Source: Toxoplasma gondii ME49 (taxonomy: Eukaryota; Apicomplexa; Conoidasida; Eucoccidiorida; Sarcocystidae). Taken from it: DNA of 64,000 nucleotides. Made by a program: the position numbers and the translations under genes. Each line of letters begins with the position of its first letter. The first letter of the stretch is position 1. Shown here piece after piece: positions 11,778 through 24,252 of the stretch. The stretch covers positions 5,480,212 to 5,544,211 of the forward strand of contig NC_031478.1 of the NCBI RefSeq assembly GCF_000006565.2. The letters are read 5' to 3'. The notes below the pieces were generated by a model. That model was not told the DNA's origin, searched no databases, and saw only the letters and a program-made list of their open reading frames with translations.

Positions 11778-12145
11778 GTTGGACTCATGGAAGACGGAAA
11801 CTTTCCCGCAGACGATGTCCTCCAGGTTGTCCATGTTAAAATTATTCGGCGGTTTTTCCATTATCAGGTTCCTTCTGTTAGAGGCTGCAGTGTGTATCAG
11901 GGGTGGACTCTTGGAAGACGGGAACTTCCCCGCAGACGATGTCCTCCAGGTTGTCCATGTTAAAATTATTCGGCGGTTTTTCCATTATCAGGTTCCTTCT
12001 GTCAGAGGCTGCAGTGTGCGTCCGGGGTGGACTCTTGGAAGACAGGAACTTCCCCGCAGACGATGTCATCCAGGTTGTCCATGTTAAAATCATTCGGCCG
12101 TTTTTTCAATATCAGGTTCCTTCTGCTGCAGACTAATTGTTTGTC
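11778..12145. repeat. 124-bp tandem repeat, three copies
   Basis: Near-identical blocks begin at 11778, 11902 and 12026, each starting GGACTC or GGTGGACTC, running through CCCGCAGACGATGTC and ending in TTATCAGGTTCCTTCTG. The spacing is exactly 124 bp, not a multiple of three, so successive copies fall into different frames and no continuous protein is encoded. The last copy is slightly diverged and trails off near 12135. Confidence 0.9.
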
Positions 12146-13291
12146 CGCGTACGAAACGTCTGTTTGTTTGCGGTCCAAGCTTCAACACTCAATGTAACTA
12201 AACCTTCGTGGAACCAATCCCCTTCTGCGTGTCAATGACATCTGTTTTTCATTCGTATACCGTCAACTTCCGTCAACTTGCTGTGTTGTCTGTGCGTCAG
12301 TCGAGGTGCATACTCTTGTCAGTTTTGCAAAAATATCGAGATCCGATTTCGACCATGAGTGCTTGTGAGTGAAACAGGCTACGCGAACTGACACCGGGAT
12401 AGGCTGTTGGTTCGTCACTGGTTCGGAGTTGTATGTGTGTGCCCAGACAATCCCACACCGACTCACGCTTTCATCAACTCGTCTCCCTGGAATGTACAGT
12501 CAAGCGAGTTTGTGAAGTGTGTTTGCAGTAAATTGTATGCACGTTTCTTGTCCTTTGAGTTGCGGCGCGGTTTCATCTTGTCCAGGATGCTCGTTGACAC
12601 TCGGCGGACGTCGGTGACTGCACTACGGCTGTGCGTGAGAAAAAATGGCCCCGCGGAGCGTCCTCTGAATCCATGTTAGCCATACACCTCATTGAGCAAG
12701 GAGCCTCGACAGAAACACTGCAATCGTTACGGTGCGAGGGAGGTATAGTGTACCTCGCACGATGCCCTGACCTTCCGAACCTCACTGGAACCTAATATTG
12801 CGCACATCTGTAAACAGTTAGATCATTTGAAACTTTGATCCCCTGCTGCCTCCATTTCGCGTAGAGAATCAGTTAAGGTGTCGTGCACTCCATGAAACGC
12901 TGCAGAAGCAGAAGGCAACAGCATGGGGAATGCCCCAGGATCTTCCGGAACAGGCGTGCCCGGAGGAACCCGATGTGGCCTCATGACATTGCGCAGGTCG
13001 TGTTCTTATTTCAGTTTATAAAACGCGCGGCTGTTTTAGTCATATCTGTTTCTGAGTTCTTCTAGTAGCCTCGGTTTTCGCGCGCTCGCGTATTGAAGAG
13101 TGCTAGCCGCCCGACGGCTGCCTCTCTACGCCGGCGGGTGCGGTACAGCAACTCTATAGAACACTGGTCATATGCGGTTATTCTATTGATTACGCCCACC
13201 ATTAACTTGGCTGGTGTCTGCCGCTACGCGCTGCATTCGTTGTTACATACCACGAAAAACGAGTGTTCGCTCTGATATCCACTCAACCGGC

Positions 13292-13324
13292 GCGGGACCG
13301 CCTGTTCCTGACAGGCGGTCCCGC
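13292..13324. repeat. Perfect 14-bp inverted repeat (hairpin)
   Basis: The arms GCGGGACCGCCTGT (13292-13305) and ACAGGCGGTCCCGC (13311-13324) are exact reverse complements around a five-base TCCTG loop. The arms are much more GC-rich than the surrounding spacer. It could fold in RNA or extrude as a DNA cruciform. No tRNA, CRISPR or transposon feature accompanies it, and no function is assigned. Confidence 0.9.
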
Positions 13325-14641
13325 TTCTTGTTGCATGCCGAAGATACAAGGAAAACAACTTGGCGTTTAAACTCCCAAATTTGTATCTGGCGCCAATCCA
13401 CTAGCAACCCAAAGAACCGATCGCTGTCTCCGGTTCTCGCGTGGGATCGCAGTCGACTCAATTGGAGACATGGCCGCATGCAGATTCTCCCCCTTTGTAC
13501 AGTATCTCCAAGGCCGACGAGACAAGCAGCATCAGGGAAGGCTGTGTTTTTGGCTTACATTCCTGTCTTGTCCATAGATGCGAAGGTTTTGGCCTTTTGA
13601 AGTTGCAGATGTGCCCTGTGCCTGTTTCTTCGCACTGACTCGTGCCTTGGCAGGGCAACGTGGCGGCTCGTGCGACTTGCACACACGGAAGCGTGTCTCA
13701 CGCTGGACTCTTCGCGCGTGACACGCTCCACGTGGTCCTTTTGATTTTCCTTCACGCGCTAAGGTTTTATCGTCCAAGTCTGTCTACTATGAATCACTGC
13801 CTGCCGGAAAAAACTTGTTTTCCCTGTGATACGCATCCCTGATCTCCGTTCATGCGTACCTGTTCTGGGCAAACTGGTCCACGACACGGAAGCTTGAGCG
13901 ACTCGTCTTTTCTCGCGGGAGAACATGCCTCATAAGTTCTTTGCTTTCGTCAGTTTGTGAAACCTTCCCGGAAGGCGGTCGGGCAGTCCTGGCATGTGAA
14001 ATCGAGAGCTGGAAAGGGATGAACACTTCAAACGCCGAGGACACACCGCCCGGCAGGCCCCGTCCGCGACCTCGTCCGTTCTGGATGGACACCCGTGTAT
14101 ACTTTCCAAATTACCCACCACCCCGCCTTTCTTCCCCTCACTTTCGTGCCTGCTTCTGTGCAATGTAACTGTTTTCCCCTGCCTCTCTGCAGTCGCCTTC
14201 GTCTCATGGGAGCGCGCGCCGCCTGCCCGAGCCACGTGGAACGCTCTTTTTCCTCTTCCGTGAATTGCGTCCGTCAGTCCTCAGCTGTTTTTCTCGGCCC
14301 CCTCTCCATTTTTGTCCCGTCCTCTGTGCCACCTCTCGAGAGGATTGTCTGCCTGGGTCGTTTCTCTGGGAACTCCAGGTCTACATACACTCGAGGGCGC
14401 CACTCTCCCGCACACCTGCGCTCACCCTTTTCGTGTGGTTTCCACTTCTGTTGGCCGTCGCCGCTTCGGGAGTGCAGCCGATCGGAAGGTTCCGTTTTGA
14501 GTTTTCAGTTTCGCGAAATAACGCCGGTGGTTCTCACAGGGCTGTTACCACCTCGGTCCGGCTCGTCGCTGCACCTTTTCCTGCTCTTTGTTCGTCTCCT
14601 GTTTTGCCAGTCTGCTCGTTTGCTGTGCCCTCGCGCCCACC

Positions 14642-17600
14642 ATGAGAGCGGATGCCGCCGAGTTCTATCCGGCGTCTCACCCCGGTCGCCAGTCTCCCGC
14701 CTCGGCGTCTCTGCCCGGCGCTTCTTCCTCGCAGCCAGCCGCTGCTCCGGCCTCGCAGCTGGCCGCCGCCCCGCCGCCTCCCTCTTCGTCAGCCTCTGCG
14801 TCCTCTGCCCCTCCGTGCTCGAGATCGCGCCCAGCTCGTTCCGTGCCTTGTAATCGTAGCAGCGAGAAAGGCTCGGAAGGCGTAAGCCGGCCCAGCCGCG
14901 GAGTGTCTGCGCAGGTTGACGGCAGGAGTCAGGCGATTCCTGCCCACCGTTTGTTCTCGTACAAAATGTATCAGAAGCCCTCTGGCAACCCCTGTGCGGC
15001 TCGAGGAGGCGGAGACGCTTCCAAGGGCAACTGGAGATCGAGCATGGGGCTCGCCCAGCAGCAGGTCTTTGCGAAGGAACGCTTCGTTCTGGCCAACTGC
15101 CGAGTTTTCGTCTCTTCCGAAGAAGACGCGAAGGAAACCTTCTACAATCCAGACGCCCTTGTGGGTAAGAAGGCAACGCGCGCACTGCGAGAAGTCTTCT
15201 CTAGGTGATGCGGAGATCGAGAGCCAGTGACAGACGCTGAGATGCCCCAGGGGAAGGGGGACGCCGGTTTAGAAAGAGGCGCAGAGATGAACAACGCAGA
15301 AGAGACTTGTCTCCCCAGGATTCTCTGAAACGCTCGACGGCTGAGAGCTTGTTTATCTCCGTTTCGCATTCCATCTTTGCAGACTGGAGTAGCGTGGTGC
15401 GCGTGGAAATGTCCAGCAGCGCCGAAGACCCGATCACGTGCCCTTTCTGCCTCGAGCAACCTGAGGCGATGCTCGCGCCCGCCGTCACAAAGTGTGGCCA
15501 CAGTAAGTACCTCTCCTTGTTCCCCTTCTGTTTCTGAGTTCCAGCGAACCCTGTGTCGTTGATTGAGAGTCGCCTTTCTCGACTGAGAGCCAGCCCACGC
15601 AGAGACGTACCCGTGAACGTCAATACACACACGTGAGTGCATGCAGAGAGGTACACAGATCTCTCCATAAATGTAGTGGAACAAAGTGGAGACAGCGGCT
15701 GGGAGTGCTCGTCCATCTTTGCTTGAGCAGAGATTCTGGACTAGAGAGACATATACCTGCGCATATCTGTCTGCGCGGCTCGGAGGGTGTGTGTGCGTCC
15801 TGGCTCCTCGCTGACGTTCCGCGCGCGGTCGGCCAGGCCGTTGTCTTGGGCCGCGTCTTCATCTCACTCTTTTGTCGTCTCTGTCTCCAGTCTTCTGTAC
15901 GCCCTGCATTCTGCGCTACTTCGACGTCCTCTCCGAGCAGCAGGGGGGGAAACATTCCCAGCAACCTGGAGGCCGCTACTGGCAACGCTGTCCTCTCTGC
16001 TTCGAGCCTGTCGCTCGCAAAGATTTGCGCCCGGCCCGCGTCTACCAAGTCAGCACAGCTTGCCTCGCCGTCTGTGGCTTATTTTCCATGTCGTGCATCT
16101 CGATGGATACGCGCATCTGCGCCCATGCTACTTCCATTACCAAAGCTAAATATACACACATATATATACATATACATATATATATATATGTATGCCTGTA
16201 AATGCCGATGTGTTTGTAGATGTAGGCGTGACTGCGAGTTTTCTGTGGAGTGGGGACCTGTTGATCAAGTGATGGCGCTTTAGGCAGAGTGAGACAGATG
16301 CTCAGAGAGGAAGAACGGGCACCGCCGCCTAGATGTTTCTGGGGGCGGGGAGGTCGCGGTGCTGTCCCTTCCCGTCTTTTCTTTGGATTTCTCCTTCCTG
16401 ACCTCCCCGGCATTTCGCCTCCCTGCTCCTCGCTCTTTTGCTCTTCGCTTCCCCGCTCTTCCTCCTGACGCCTCCTCGGCGCATTCTCTCGCTGTCTTCA
16501 GGTGGTGCCTCCCCGCGTGGGCGCGCGCGCAACGTTTTGTCTTCTGTCGCGACCGTTGGGCTCGACAGTCGTCTCGCTCGCCTCACCTGTAACGCATGCA
16601 GTGCATGCAGTACAGCAGGGAGATGCTTGGATGGCTTCGCAGCTGCGCCTCACAGGCGAGAAGCAAAGGGCACCACCCCGCGGGCGGAAGGCCGCTGACA
16701 GTGCTCCGGAAGGTGGAAACGGAGAGCCTCAAGAAGGATATGCAGAAACCGTCGATGTGGCATCCATCTCTTCTTTCTCTCCATCTTCCTCGCCGTTTCC
16801 TTCTTCTCTCTCGGCTCGTGGTCTGGGGGCCGCGACGGCTTCCTGTGGGGAATGTGCAGAGATGAAGACGCCCGGAAGCGCGGCAGACGAAGGTCACTTG
16901 CATGCAGGACGCATCCAGAGTTTTCTTCCGCATGAGTGTCCAGCGTGCAAAGCAGAAGAGGCCGCCCGACAGGCTTCAGCGAGATCGCGCCAGGACTCAG
17001 GCTCTGCAGGCGCGTGCGTTCCTGCTGTCAGTAAAGACGTTGAAAGGACTGTCGCTCCTCCCTGTCTCGCCGCCTCGCGACTCTGCGTTCCTTGTCTTCT
17101 CGCATCCGAGAGAGTTTTGACGGCAGAGAAGACACGAGGCAACAGACGCGGCAGGCTGTCGACTGCCGCGCCCCACTGTGGGGTGCAGGCGGGAACTGTC
17201 TCTCCGCCGGAGCCAGTCGGCACATCCCCGGAGCCACTTGAGGGTCCGCCCTCTGGAGCCTCAAGGCAGTCGCAATCTCGGGAGAGCGAGAAAACGGAAG
17301 CCGAAAAAGAGACGACGCGTCTCGAGAAGAAAACAAGGAACGGCCTCCTTCCTTGCGAAAGAACTCTCGGTTAGCAAAAGTCTCCCAGGCGAGCGGTTCC
17401 TGTTTGTTTCCTCTTTCGCTTGCGTCTCGGCCATCTCTGTATCTTCTTCTTTAGGTTTCGTTTCTCTTCCTGTAAAAAGTTTTTCTCATGCAGCCCATTG
17501 TTCTCTGTTTCCTCCCCCGGCGGACGCCTCCTTTCTGTTGTTTTTCCATTTTCTGCAGGTGTCCATTTTGCGCGCGTCGCGTTGACGCATGCGCCTGCCC

Positions 17601-20600
17601 TGCCTTGGGACTGTCACCTCGAACAGCTCGGTGAGAAGGGCGTGCATCGCAGCTCGAGTTTTTCCTTGCTTTTCATTCCCTTTGTTCCGGAGTGCCCCGT
17701 TCCCGACCTGCTTTCGTTTTCCCCAGTCTCTTGGTTTGAATTTCGAAAAACCAGTGCAATTTTAAGATTCATGATGTTACAGGTGGTAGCACAGAATCGT
17801 CAGAACGTGCAAGAAAGGAATGTGTTCTTGTGATTTGAACGATCTCGATAAATATGTTTACAGCAGAAAAGACTGAACTTTAACTGCAGACAAAGCTTGG
17901 ACTTTCCCAGCACCATGAAACCGCGTTTGCTCTTCTCCAAGTGAGAGGACTGCCTCGCAGAATCTGAAAGGAATCTTCCAGCTGAACAGCTGGTTCGTGA
18001 ACGACTTACAGCTCCCTCACCTCTACTGTTGCCTCCCGGGAAGCGGTTCTTCTCGTGGTTGTCTCTCCCCTTTGTTCGTTCTCTTCTTCATGCGTCATGT
18101 CTTCCTCCTTCTCTCCTTCACCCGACACTTGCAGATGGATTTTCTTCAGTGTCCTGCCTTTTCTCTTTGAGACAGATTCTCCCATGTGCATGTTCACGTG
18201 TGTCTCTGCGCCTCCCTACGGGTACATGTGTGTAGGGTCGATGCATGTGGCTACACTGACCCGCTGCATGCACAGCTCCATTTTAAGTCTTGAGGTGTGA
18301 AAGCATTTTCTTCAGGCAGCCTTCCTGACTTTTTCTCGAGTGTTGCAGGTGCTGCGCGACGACAGGAACTGGAGAACAACGGAGTGCCGGTGGATGCTTC
18401 GACTCTTCGGGCACTGGAAATGGTGAGCATTTTCGCGCTGCTTTCTCCGGGGTTTCAGGCCTGCCTCGAGCTCCTCTTCCTCCGCAAATTGTTCGAGTTC
18501 TTTCTTCAACGTCGCTGTCCGCTGCATGCAGGCCGAGGACTTCACGCGGGCGAAGAAAGACGAAGCGGCGCGTGGAGCTTGTTGCTCGTGTTCTGCTCGT
18601 CTCCAGCCGCCAACCGTGAAGGAAGAGGAGCAAGAAGAAGTGACAGCTCTCCATCTCAGGAATCGAGAAGCGAGAGACTGGTACTCCCGTGGAATCCTAG
18701 TAAGTCTTATGTTGTTCACAGAAAACTATATATATATATATATATATATATTTATGTAAGTCTGTGTATTTCTTCGTCTGTTTGCTGTGTATCGACTTGT
18801 GCATATCTCTACATCGTTGCATGCAATCTCACGTGTGGGTGGGGGCTGCAGCAGCTGTGGGGAGGCAAGGGGGCAGCTGGAAGGCGAGGGGAGGGGTTTG
18901 AGAGTTTCAGCTTTTCAAGAGAACGACGGGACTAGCCTCACGTCATATCTAAGACTCTCTTGAGAGCGCACAGAGGTTGGTTGTGTCCGTCTGTGCATCT
19001 AAGTTGATCCTCGGTTGTAGATGTAAAGACGCGATGAAACAGGCCTGCAGACTCGCGAAAACTTCGACGCGCCCAAGCAAATGCGCGTGAACACACCCGG
19101 CAGCTCGACCAAGTCGTCGGGGCACATGGCGCGAGAAGAAGAGCCAGAAGACGAGGGAGAACAAGAGAGGAGAGCAGAGAGGGAAGAAGACGGAGAAGAA
19201 AAGAGGTAGAAATCAAAACTGAAGTGTGATCGTGTGACTGAGAGTCGAATGGAAGGCCGCGGAGCGTTACGCTGGGCTTTCGGCTCCTCGTTCTTTTCCC
19301 TTAGGACTTTGAAGAGATGATGAACGACGTGCAGCATTTCCTCGCCCGTGACCGTCGGCGGACGGCTAAGCAAGAGAAAGGAAATCCGCGGAACTCCTCG
19401 CAGTCGGACTCTTCTTCGGGAGGCGTGGACGCGGGAGCTAGCGGGACGCGAGCAGCGGCAGACGGGAGACGCAGTCTCTCTCCCTCTCCCGCTCCTCTCT
19501 CCGAGTCGTCGCCGCTTCTCGACTCCAACAACGCCACACACGAATCTGCTGCGCGTACTTCCCCACAACCTCACAGCGACCTCTTTTCCTCCTCTGCCGC
19601 TGCCTCCTGCTGCTCAGTCCAAGCGGGAGAAGGGAAGCGGACCCGAGGTGGGGAGAAGTCGAGTGGAAGCGCGCCGCTCAACTTGTCTGAGTTTTACTTC
19701 TACCAGGCCGCAGATGGCCAGCTCTGCTTCCTCCATCCTTTCTTCATCAAGTGAGAAATGAGCGCTCTTTCCGACATGTGTTGCAGGCGCTTCTACTACA
19801 CGGTTGTAGTGTATCGAGGCACGCATGCATACCTATATATATCTCTGTCTCTGTCTCTCTCTCTGTATATATATATGTAGATAGATAGATAAACGAAAAC
19901 ACAGTTTTACTCATGCGTTTGTTTATTCATGTATGTGTACATCTGTGTATATGTACATGTGAAGGTGAGAAGAGTGAGAGATGCTGGATGCTGGAGACTT
20001 GTGTTTTTTTCGTAGGTGCCTCAGATTCCGCTCTCTTGTGGACCACAACTGGTTATTTGTGTGTGATGGAAACAGACTGGGATACGTCCCTGCTTTTTCT
20101 CGACTCTCTGTTCATCCTTCGGCCTCTACACGTCTGCGGTAGAAGCGACCTGACGCTGTTGCTTTTTGTCTCCTTTACGGCTGCTGCCTCCTCTCACCTG
20201 GTCTTCTGCGCGCGCAGCCTCGCCTTGTGCGCTCTGTCGTCGCTATCTCTTCCTCCCGTCTTTCGCTTCTTCTTTCTGTCTTTCCTCTGCCTTCTTTCGA
20301 GGTTCTCGGCGCCTGTCGCGTGTCTCTGTTTCCTGTGTCTCTTCCCTCCCCTGTCTTCCACCTTCCACTCATTTTCCTCGGGCTCTGGCGTCTCTCTCTG
20401 TGTCTCTCTCGTCCTCGCCTCCTCCTTCACCCTGCTTGTCGCCACGACTGTTCTCCGCCTTCCAGGTGCTTGTTGTTGGAGGCGGGAGGCGACGAGAAGC
20501 GCCTGCCGCCAGTCCTGCGCGACATGCCGGTTCAAGAGGTGCAGCCTCTCTGCGTGGACGAGCAGCTGCGGAGACGCTTCAAGTGCCTCGCCCACCTTCC

Positions 20601-21172
20601 TCAGATGGCGCAGGTCTCCTTAGTCGACGTCGATCTGCGTGAGGCAAACTGAAGACGAAAGGTCTCCGGGGAAAGTTGCGCAAACGATTTGGAAGAGAAG
20701 GGAAAAGACAACTCTGGAAAGACAAGTCAGCAACACAGAGAGGCGCCCAAACATGAAACGCATGCCGAGAAAAGAGACAACGCTCTGGCCACGACAACAG
20801 CCGCGCCTTGCCTTTCTCGATCAGAACAGGGTTCCTTGCCCCACACGCTCGGAACGGCTTTCAAGTCACCAGGCGCTTGGAAGACCGACGGAGCACCGCA
20901 TGCGAAAAAGGCGCTCTCTACGTCTTTGTCCATCAATCAGGAGCGATCAAGAGGTGTCAGTGCCTATCAAAGTATACATATATATTGATATATGTATATA
21001 CATGTATATATATATATAAATAAATGGAAGAAAGTTCTTCTTGACCACAGATCTGCGTGAGCCTGAGTGCAATTTGCACAAAGGGCGTTTTGCGACTTTT
21101 TGGACGTGCATATTCATTTATGCATGCACAGGGAAAACTCATGTGTGTGCGCGCGTATGCACGCACATATAT

Positions 21173-21211
<39 letters not shown>

Positions 21212-21212
21212 A

Positions 21213-21244
<32 letters not shown>

Positions 21245-21730
21245 ATATGTTTTTGTGTGAGCAGCTTTACGTCTGATTTCCGGTTGGGTGCTTTTGTGGT
21301 TTTTGAGAAGGGAAGGCCTCTGGATTCTTTTTTCGGCAGGTGCATTGCCTGAGGCGCATCTCTGCGTTCTCTGCGGCTCTCTTTTCAGGGTCTGTACTTT
21401 CGCCCGAGACGGCGCGCGTCTTCAAGGTGTGCCGGAAAAACTTCTTCTGGAGAGCGGACACCACGAGAAAGCAATTCTTTCTGCATATCAAGTTTCACGT
21501 AGTCTCCTCTTACCATCGTTTGCGGTCTCAGATTTCCAATTTTTCTCCGCTCCCTGTAACAGAAATTCGATTACTGCGACTCGACTCTTCCACCGATTGC
21601 GCAGCGACCTTCCTGCCTTTCACTTAAGACTGTGCAAATAGGACCCCGTAATTCCTCATGTTTTTCACAATGATACTTATATACGCGTCTCTGTATACGA
21701 CTCAATGTTAACTCTTTTCTTCATTTCAAC

Positions 21731-21772
<42 letters not shown>

Positions 21773-22561
21773 GCATACAGGCACATGTCGGACTGCTCTG
21801 TCTCCGAATTAGTCCGTGCTTTTGTGCATCGGTTGTGTGCGTCAATGTCTCTGTCTCTGCACTTGTCTCCGTGTCGGTGTCTGTTGTTCGTGGAGCTTCG
21901 CTGTCTCCCGCCCAGGAAGGGATGCATGTGGAGTCGCCGGCGAATCGGTTTCTCTCTTCAGGAAGATTTTCGTCGACGAGCAGCGAATCGCCGCGAGCGT
22001 CTTCGGCAAGAAGAGCGCGAGGCCGCAGCCACAGCTTCTTCTGTCGCTTCACTGGCGTCCTCACTTTCCTCTGCGCTTCCACGCATGCGCCTGTGTCCTG
22101 CCGAGCCGCAACACCCGCCGACCGACTGCAGTCCGTCGACCTTTCCGTCGCTGCCAGGGCAGGGACCTTCGGGGGCGGTCGCTGCAGACTCGAGTTCGCC
22201 GGCAGCCTCCTTCGCGGCGGTGGTGAAGAGGCAGGAGGAACAGAGACGCGCGCGTGCAAACAGAGAGCAGTTTCCTTCTCTCGCAGGCTCGCTGCCCGCC
22301 ACAGAGAGCGCTTCTCCAGAGATCTCCGTCGCGCGCGGCGTCTGGCAGAAGCCGAGCGGCGAGGGGAGGAGCTTGCATGCAAAGGCGACTGCGTCAGGCG
22401 AGAGACGCGCCAATAAAAAGGAAGAGGAGGTGGCGGACGCGTACGCGCCACGGCCCGGGGGCTGCAGTCTGGGGGAAATTCTGCTCGCGCAATCGAAAGC
22501 GAAGAAGAAAAAGGAGAAAGCGAAACCCAAGGACAAAGTCCAGGGCGGGAACATCCCCTGA
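14642..22561 (+). CDS. RNF10: RNF10-type RING E3 ubiquitin ligase
   Basis: Eleven phase-consistent exons: 14642-15164, 15383-15502, 15891-16048, 16502-17369, 17559-17630, 18349-18422, 18532-18699, 19305-19750, 20466-20638, 21389-21426, 21962-22561; 1079 aa. The C3HC4 RING has C194, C197, C212, H214, C217, C220, C248 and C251. RNF10 hallmarks flank it: NPDALVDW just before the RING, RKDLRP after it, FYFYQAADGQLCFLHP near residue 800, then a RFKCLAHLP block and a basic helix at the C-terminus. RNF10 enzymes ubiquitinate 40S ribosomal proteins during stalled initiation; that is family knowledge. A low-complexity insert of about 210 residues (exon 4) interrupts the conserved core. The ATG has a good context (CCACCATGA). 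Weaker donors are GTCAGC after exon 3 and GTTAGC after exon 4, but phase and homology support both. Confidence 0.9.
21174..21237. repeat. (AT)n microsatellite in an RNF10 intron
   Basis: A nearly pure AT dinucleotide run, broken once by GCAA, sits in the intron between exons at 20638 and 21389. Similar tracts occur in most introns and spacers from 16 to 47 kb. Confidence 0.9.
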
Positions 22562-22623
22562 GAGCACACCTGGAAGTTCGAAAGGAAAGGAGAGTGAGGG
22601 TGGTAAGGCAAAAGAGTGAGGTT

Positions 22624-22715
22624 GAGGAAGAAGAGAGCGAATTTGACGAGGAAGAAGAGAGCGAATTTGACGAGGAAGAAAAGGGCGAATTTGACGAGGA
22701 AGAGGAGGAGTTTTG
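22624..22715 (+). repeat. 24-bp tandem repeat in open acidic frame after RNF10 stop
   Basis: Three copies (22624-22647, 22648-22671, 22672-22695) and a partial copy encode EEEESEFD-like octapeptides followed by a stop at 22713-22715. The period is a multiple of three. The frame is open back to before the RNF10 stop but is shifted relative to it, so it lies in the predicted 3' UTR unless there is a frameshift, alternative splice or sequence error. Confidence 0.85.
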
Positions 22716-22936
22716 AGGTGGAGGAATTGGGAGCTTGATCGAAAAGACTTCGTAATTTTGGGGGTGGGAGGGGGGAGAGGCTTATTGGGCGAAGCAGCAT
22801 CCCAATACTCACTCGTGTTTGAGGTTTCTCATGTGTCTGCTCTATTCTCAGAGGCTGGTAGCTGTTTTTGTGTGGGTGGATGCATGCGACCTTCTACGCC
22901 TGAGATGACTTTTACAAAGTCTTTCTCCCCTTCTCG

Positions 22937-23005
22937 TTTCACTGTGGTAGTCTCCTTCCTAATGTCCGTCTGTACGGAATACACACGGATCGGATTCTTG
23001 TTGGC
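22937..23005. repeat. Dispersed repeat, copy 1
   Basis: A segment containing GGTAGTCTCCTTCCTAATGT and then CGTCTGTACGGAA and GGATCGGAT is found again in the same orientation at about 31326-31395. The two copies differ by several substitutions and a small indel. Both lie in spacers. They may be remnants of an old dispersed element. Confidence 0.75.
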
Positions 23006-23717
23006 CAGAACTATTCGGTGAAGGAGAAATGTTTGTAAAGATACATACTCTTTACATCAGGACAGTCACACCTTCCGTTCATCCTGAGTTTCTGCCCGTC
23101 CGTGTGTTTGTGTTGTCGTTTTGCTTCCTGGATTTGTGTCCACATTTTTCTTTTTCCTTGCTCGTTTCTCCCTCGCTTCTCTGCTACCTCCGGAGCGTCT
23201 GGTGGCCTTCCTGCGCTGGGTCGTCTCTCTGCTCTGCGCGCGCCTCTCTGTTGCACGGCCCGCTTCTCTCCCGCGCGAAACCAACCACAAGTGTCTTTTC
23301 AGAGAATGCAAAGAAACGAAAACGTCGCTGTTTCCCCGCGTTCTCTCGGCGGCACAGAGGACGCAGAAATGCCGCTACAGAGACCTAGGAACGACTGAGA
23401 AAGCTACAGCGAAGGAGAGAGAACGAGAGGAGACGCGGAGAAACAGAAGAGACAGAGAAAGATGACAGATAGAGAGAAGCGAGGAAGAAGGAGAGAGAAA
23501 GAGCGGATGAAGGAGAGAGAAGAGAGAACCGAAAACAATGAAGGATTCTCAAAGAAAGTGTTTCAGTTACCGCTTTGACAAGAAAACCGACAAGTCTGAG
23601 ACACAACCTGAAGAAACAGCACCTCTCACGTGAGAGACAAAGTCTCAACGAAAAACCTGTGGGGATGCATCACATCCTGACCGCAACACCCGAGCGCCCT
23701 CCCTGTTCTCTCTACCC

Positions 23718-23722
<5 letters not shown>

Positions 23723-23762
<40 letters not shown>

Positions 23763-23770
23763 TATATATG
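23723..23770. repeat. (AT)n microsatellite in spacer
   Basis: An AT dinucleotide tract with TTATAT interruptions near its right end, ending at a TGCATGTATG sequence. It lies in the convergent spacer between two genes. Confidence 0.9.
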
Positions 23771-24252
23771 CATGTATGTATGTGTATGTACATTAATGTA
23801 TGCTTTTAATGACACGAACTTATATATATATATATTGATGAGAATTCAGGTTTTGTGCGCGTATTTGTATTTCCCTCTTGAAACACGCTGCTGGCAACGT
23901 CGATAGTTGAGAAGGCGGCCGAGAAGAGCAGGAAACCCGATGCACATGCATTCATACGCAGGTGCAAGCTCTGTGCATGCAGATGTCTGCATATTTGTAT
24001 CTCTCTAGTACAACTTCACATTCGTAGATTTGCTTGTAGAAAGGGGGAGATTTGTGCGTGACCGCGTCTACCAAAAGGCCGAGTGAACAGGGAGGTCTCT
24101 CTGCGAGGCCGCTGCTCCCGCTGCTCGGCGAAGCCCCAGAGGACGTCCTGAAAAAGGTTTTCTACAAGAGACAGTGTAAAGACACGGCTTAGATTCTTTG
24201 TTCGACAAAGGAGTTCTTTGGAAAAAATCTCTGGAGAACGCGTTCGCCGCCG

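Larger units (their letters stand above)
11141..14641. other. Intergenic region between two plus-strand genes
   Basis: This holds the 3' UTR of the gene ending at 11140, the 124-bp repeat array, a strong hairpin and the promoter plus leader of the RNF10-type gene. From about 14160 to 14640 the plus strand is rich in C and T, as is usual for leaders here. Frames in it (for example plus 14095-14853) are artefacts of that composition. No other gene is supported. Confidence 0.6.
22716..24252. other. Convergent intergenic region
   Basis: This spacer lies between the 3' ends of the RNF10-type gene and the SF-assemblin gene, and should hold the rest of both 3' UTRs. It contains an (AT)n tract at 23723-23770, a purine-rich stretch at 23400-23530, and one copy of a dispersed repeat. 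No coding exon is supported. Confidence 0.6.

Noticed and set aside
13292..13324. Hairpin as a CRISPR repeat or bacterial terminator
   Set aside because: There is a single copy with no spacer array and no following T-run, in a eukaryotic spacer.
21139..21345. Small frames rich in Tyr and Ile across AT tracts (here and at many other sites)
   Set aside because: They are translations of (AT)n microsatellites in introns and spacers.
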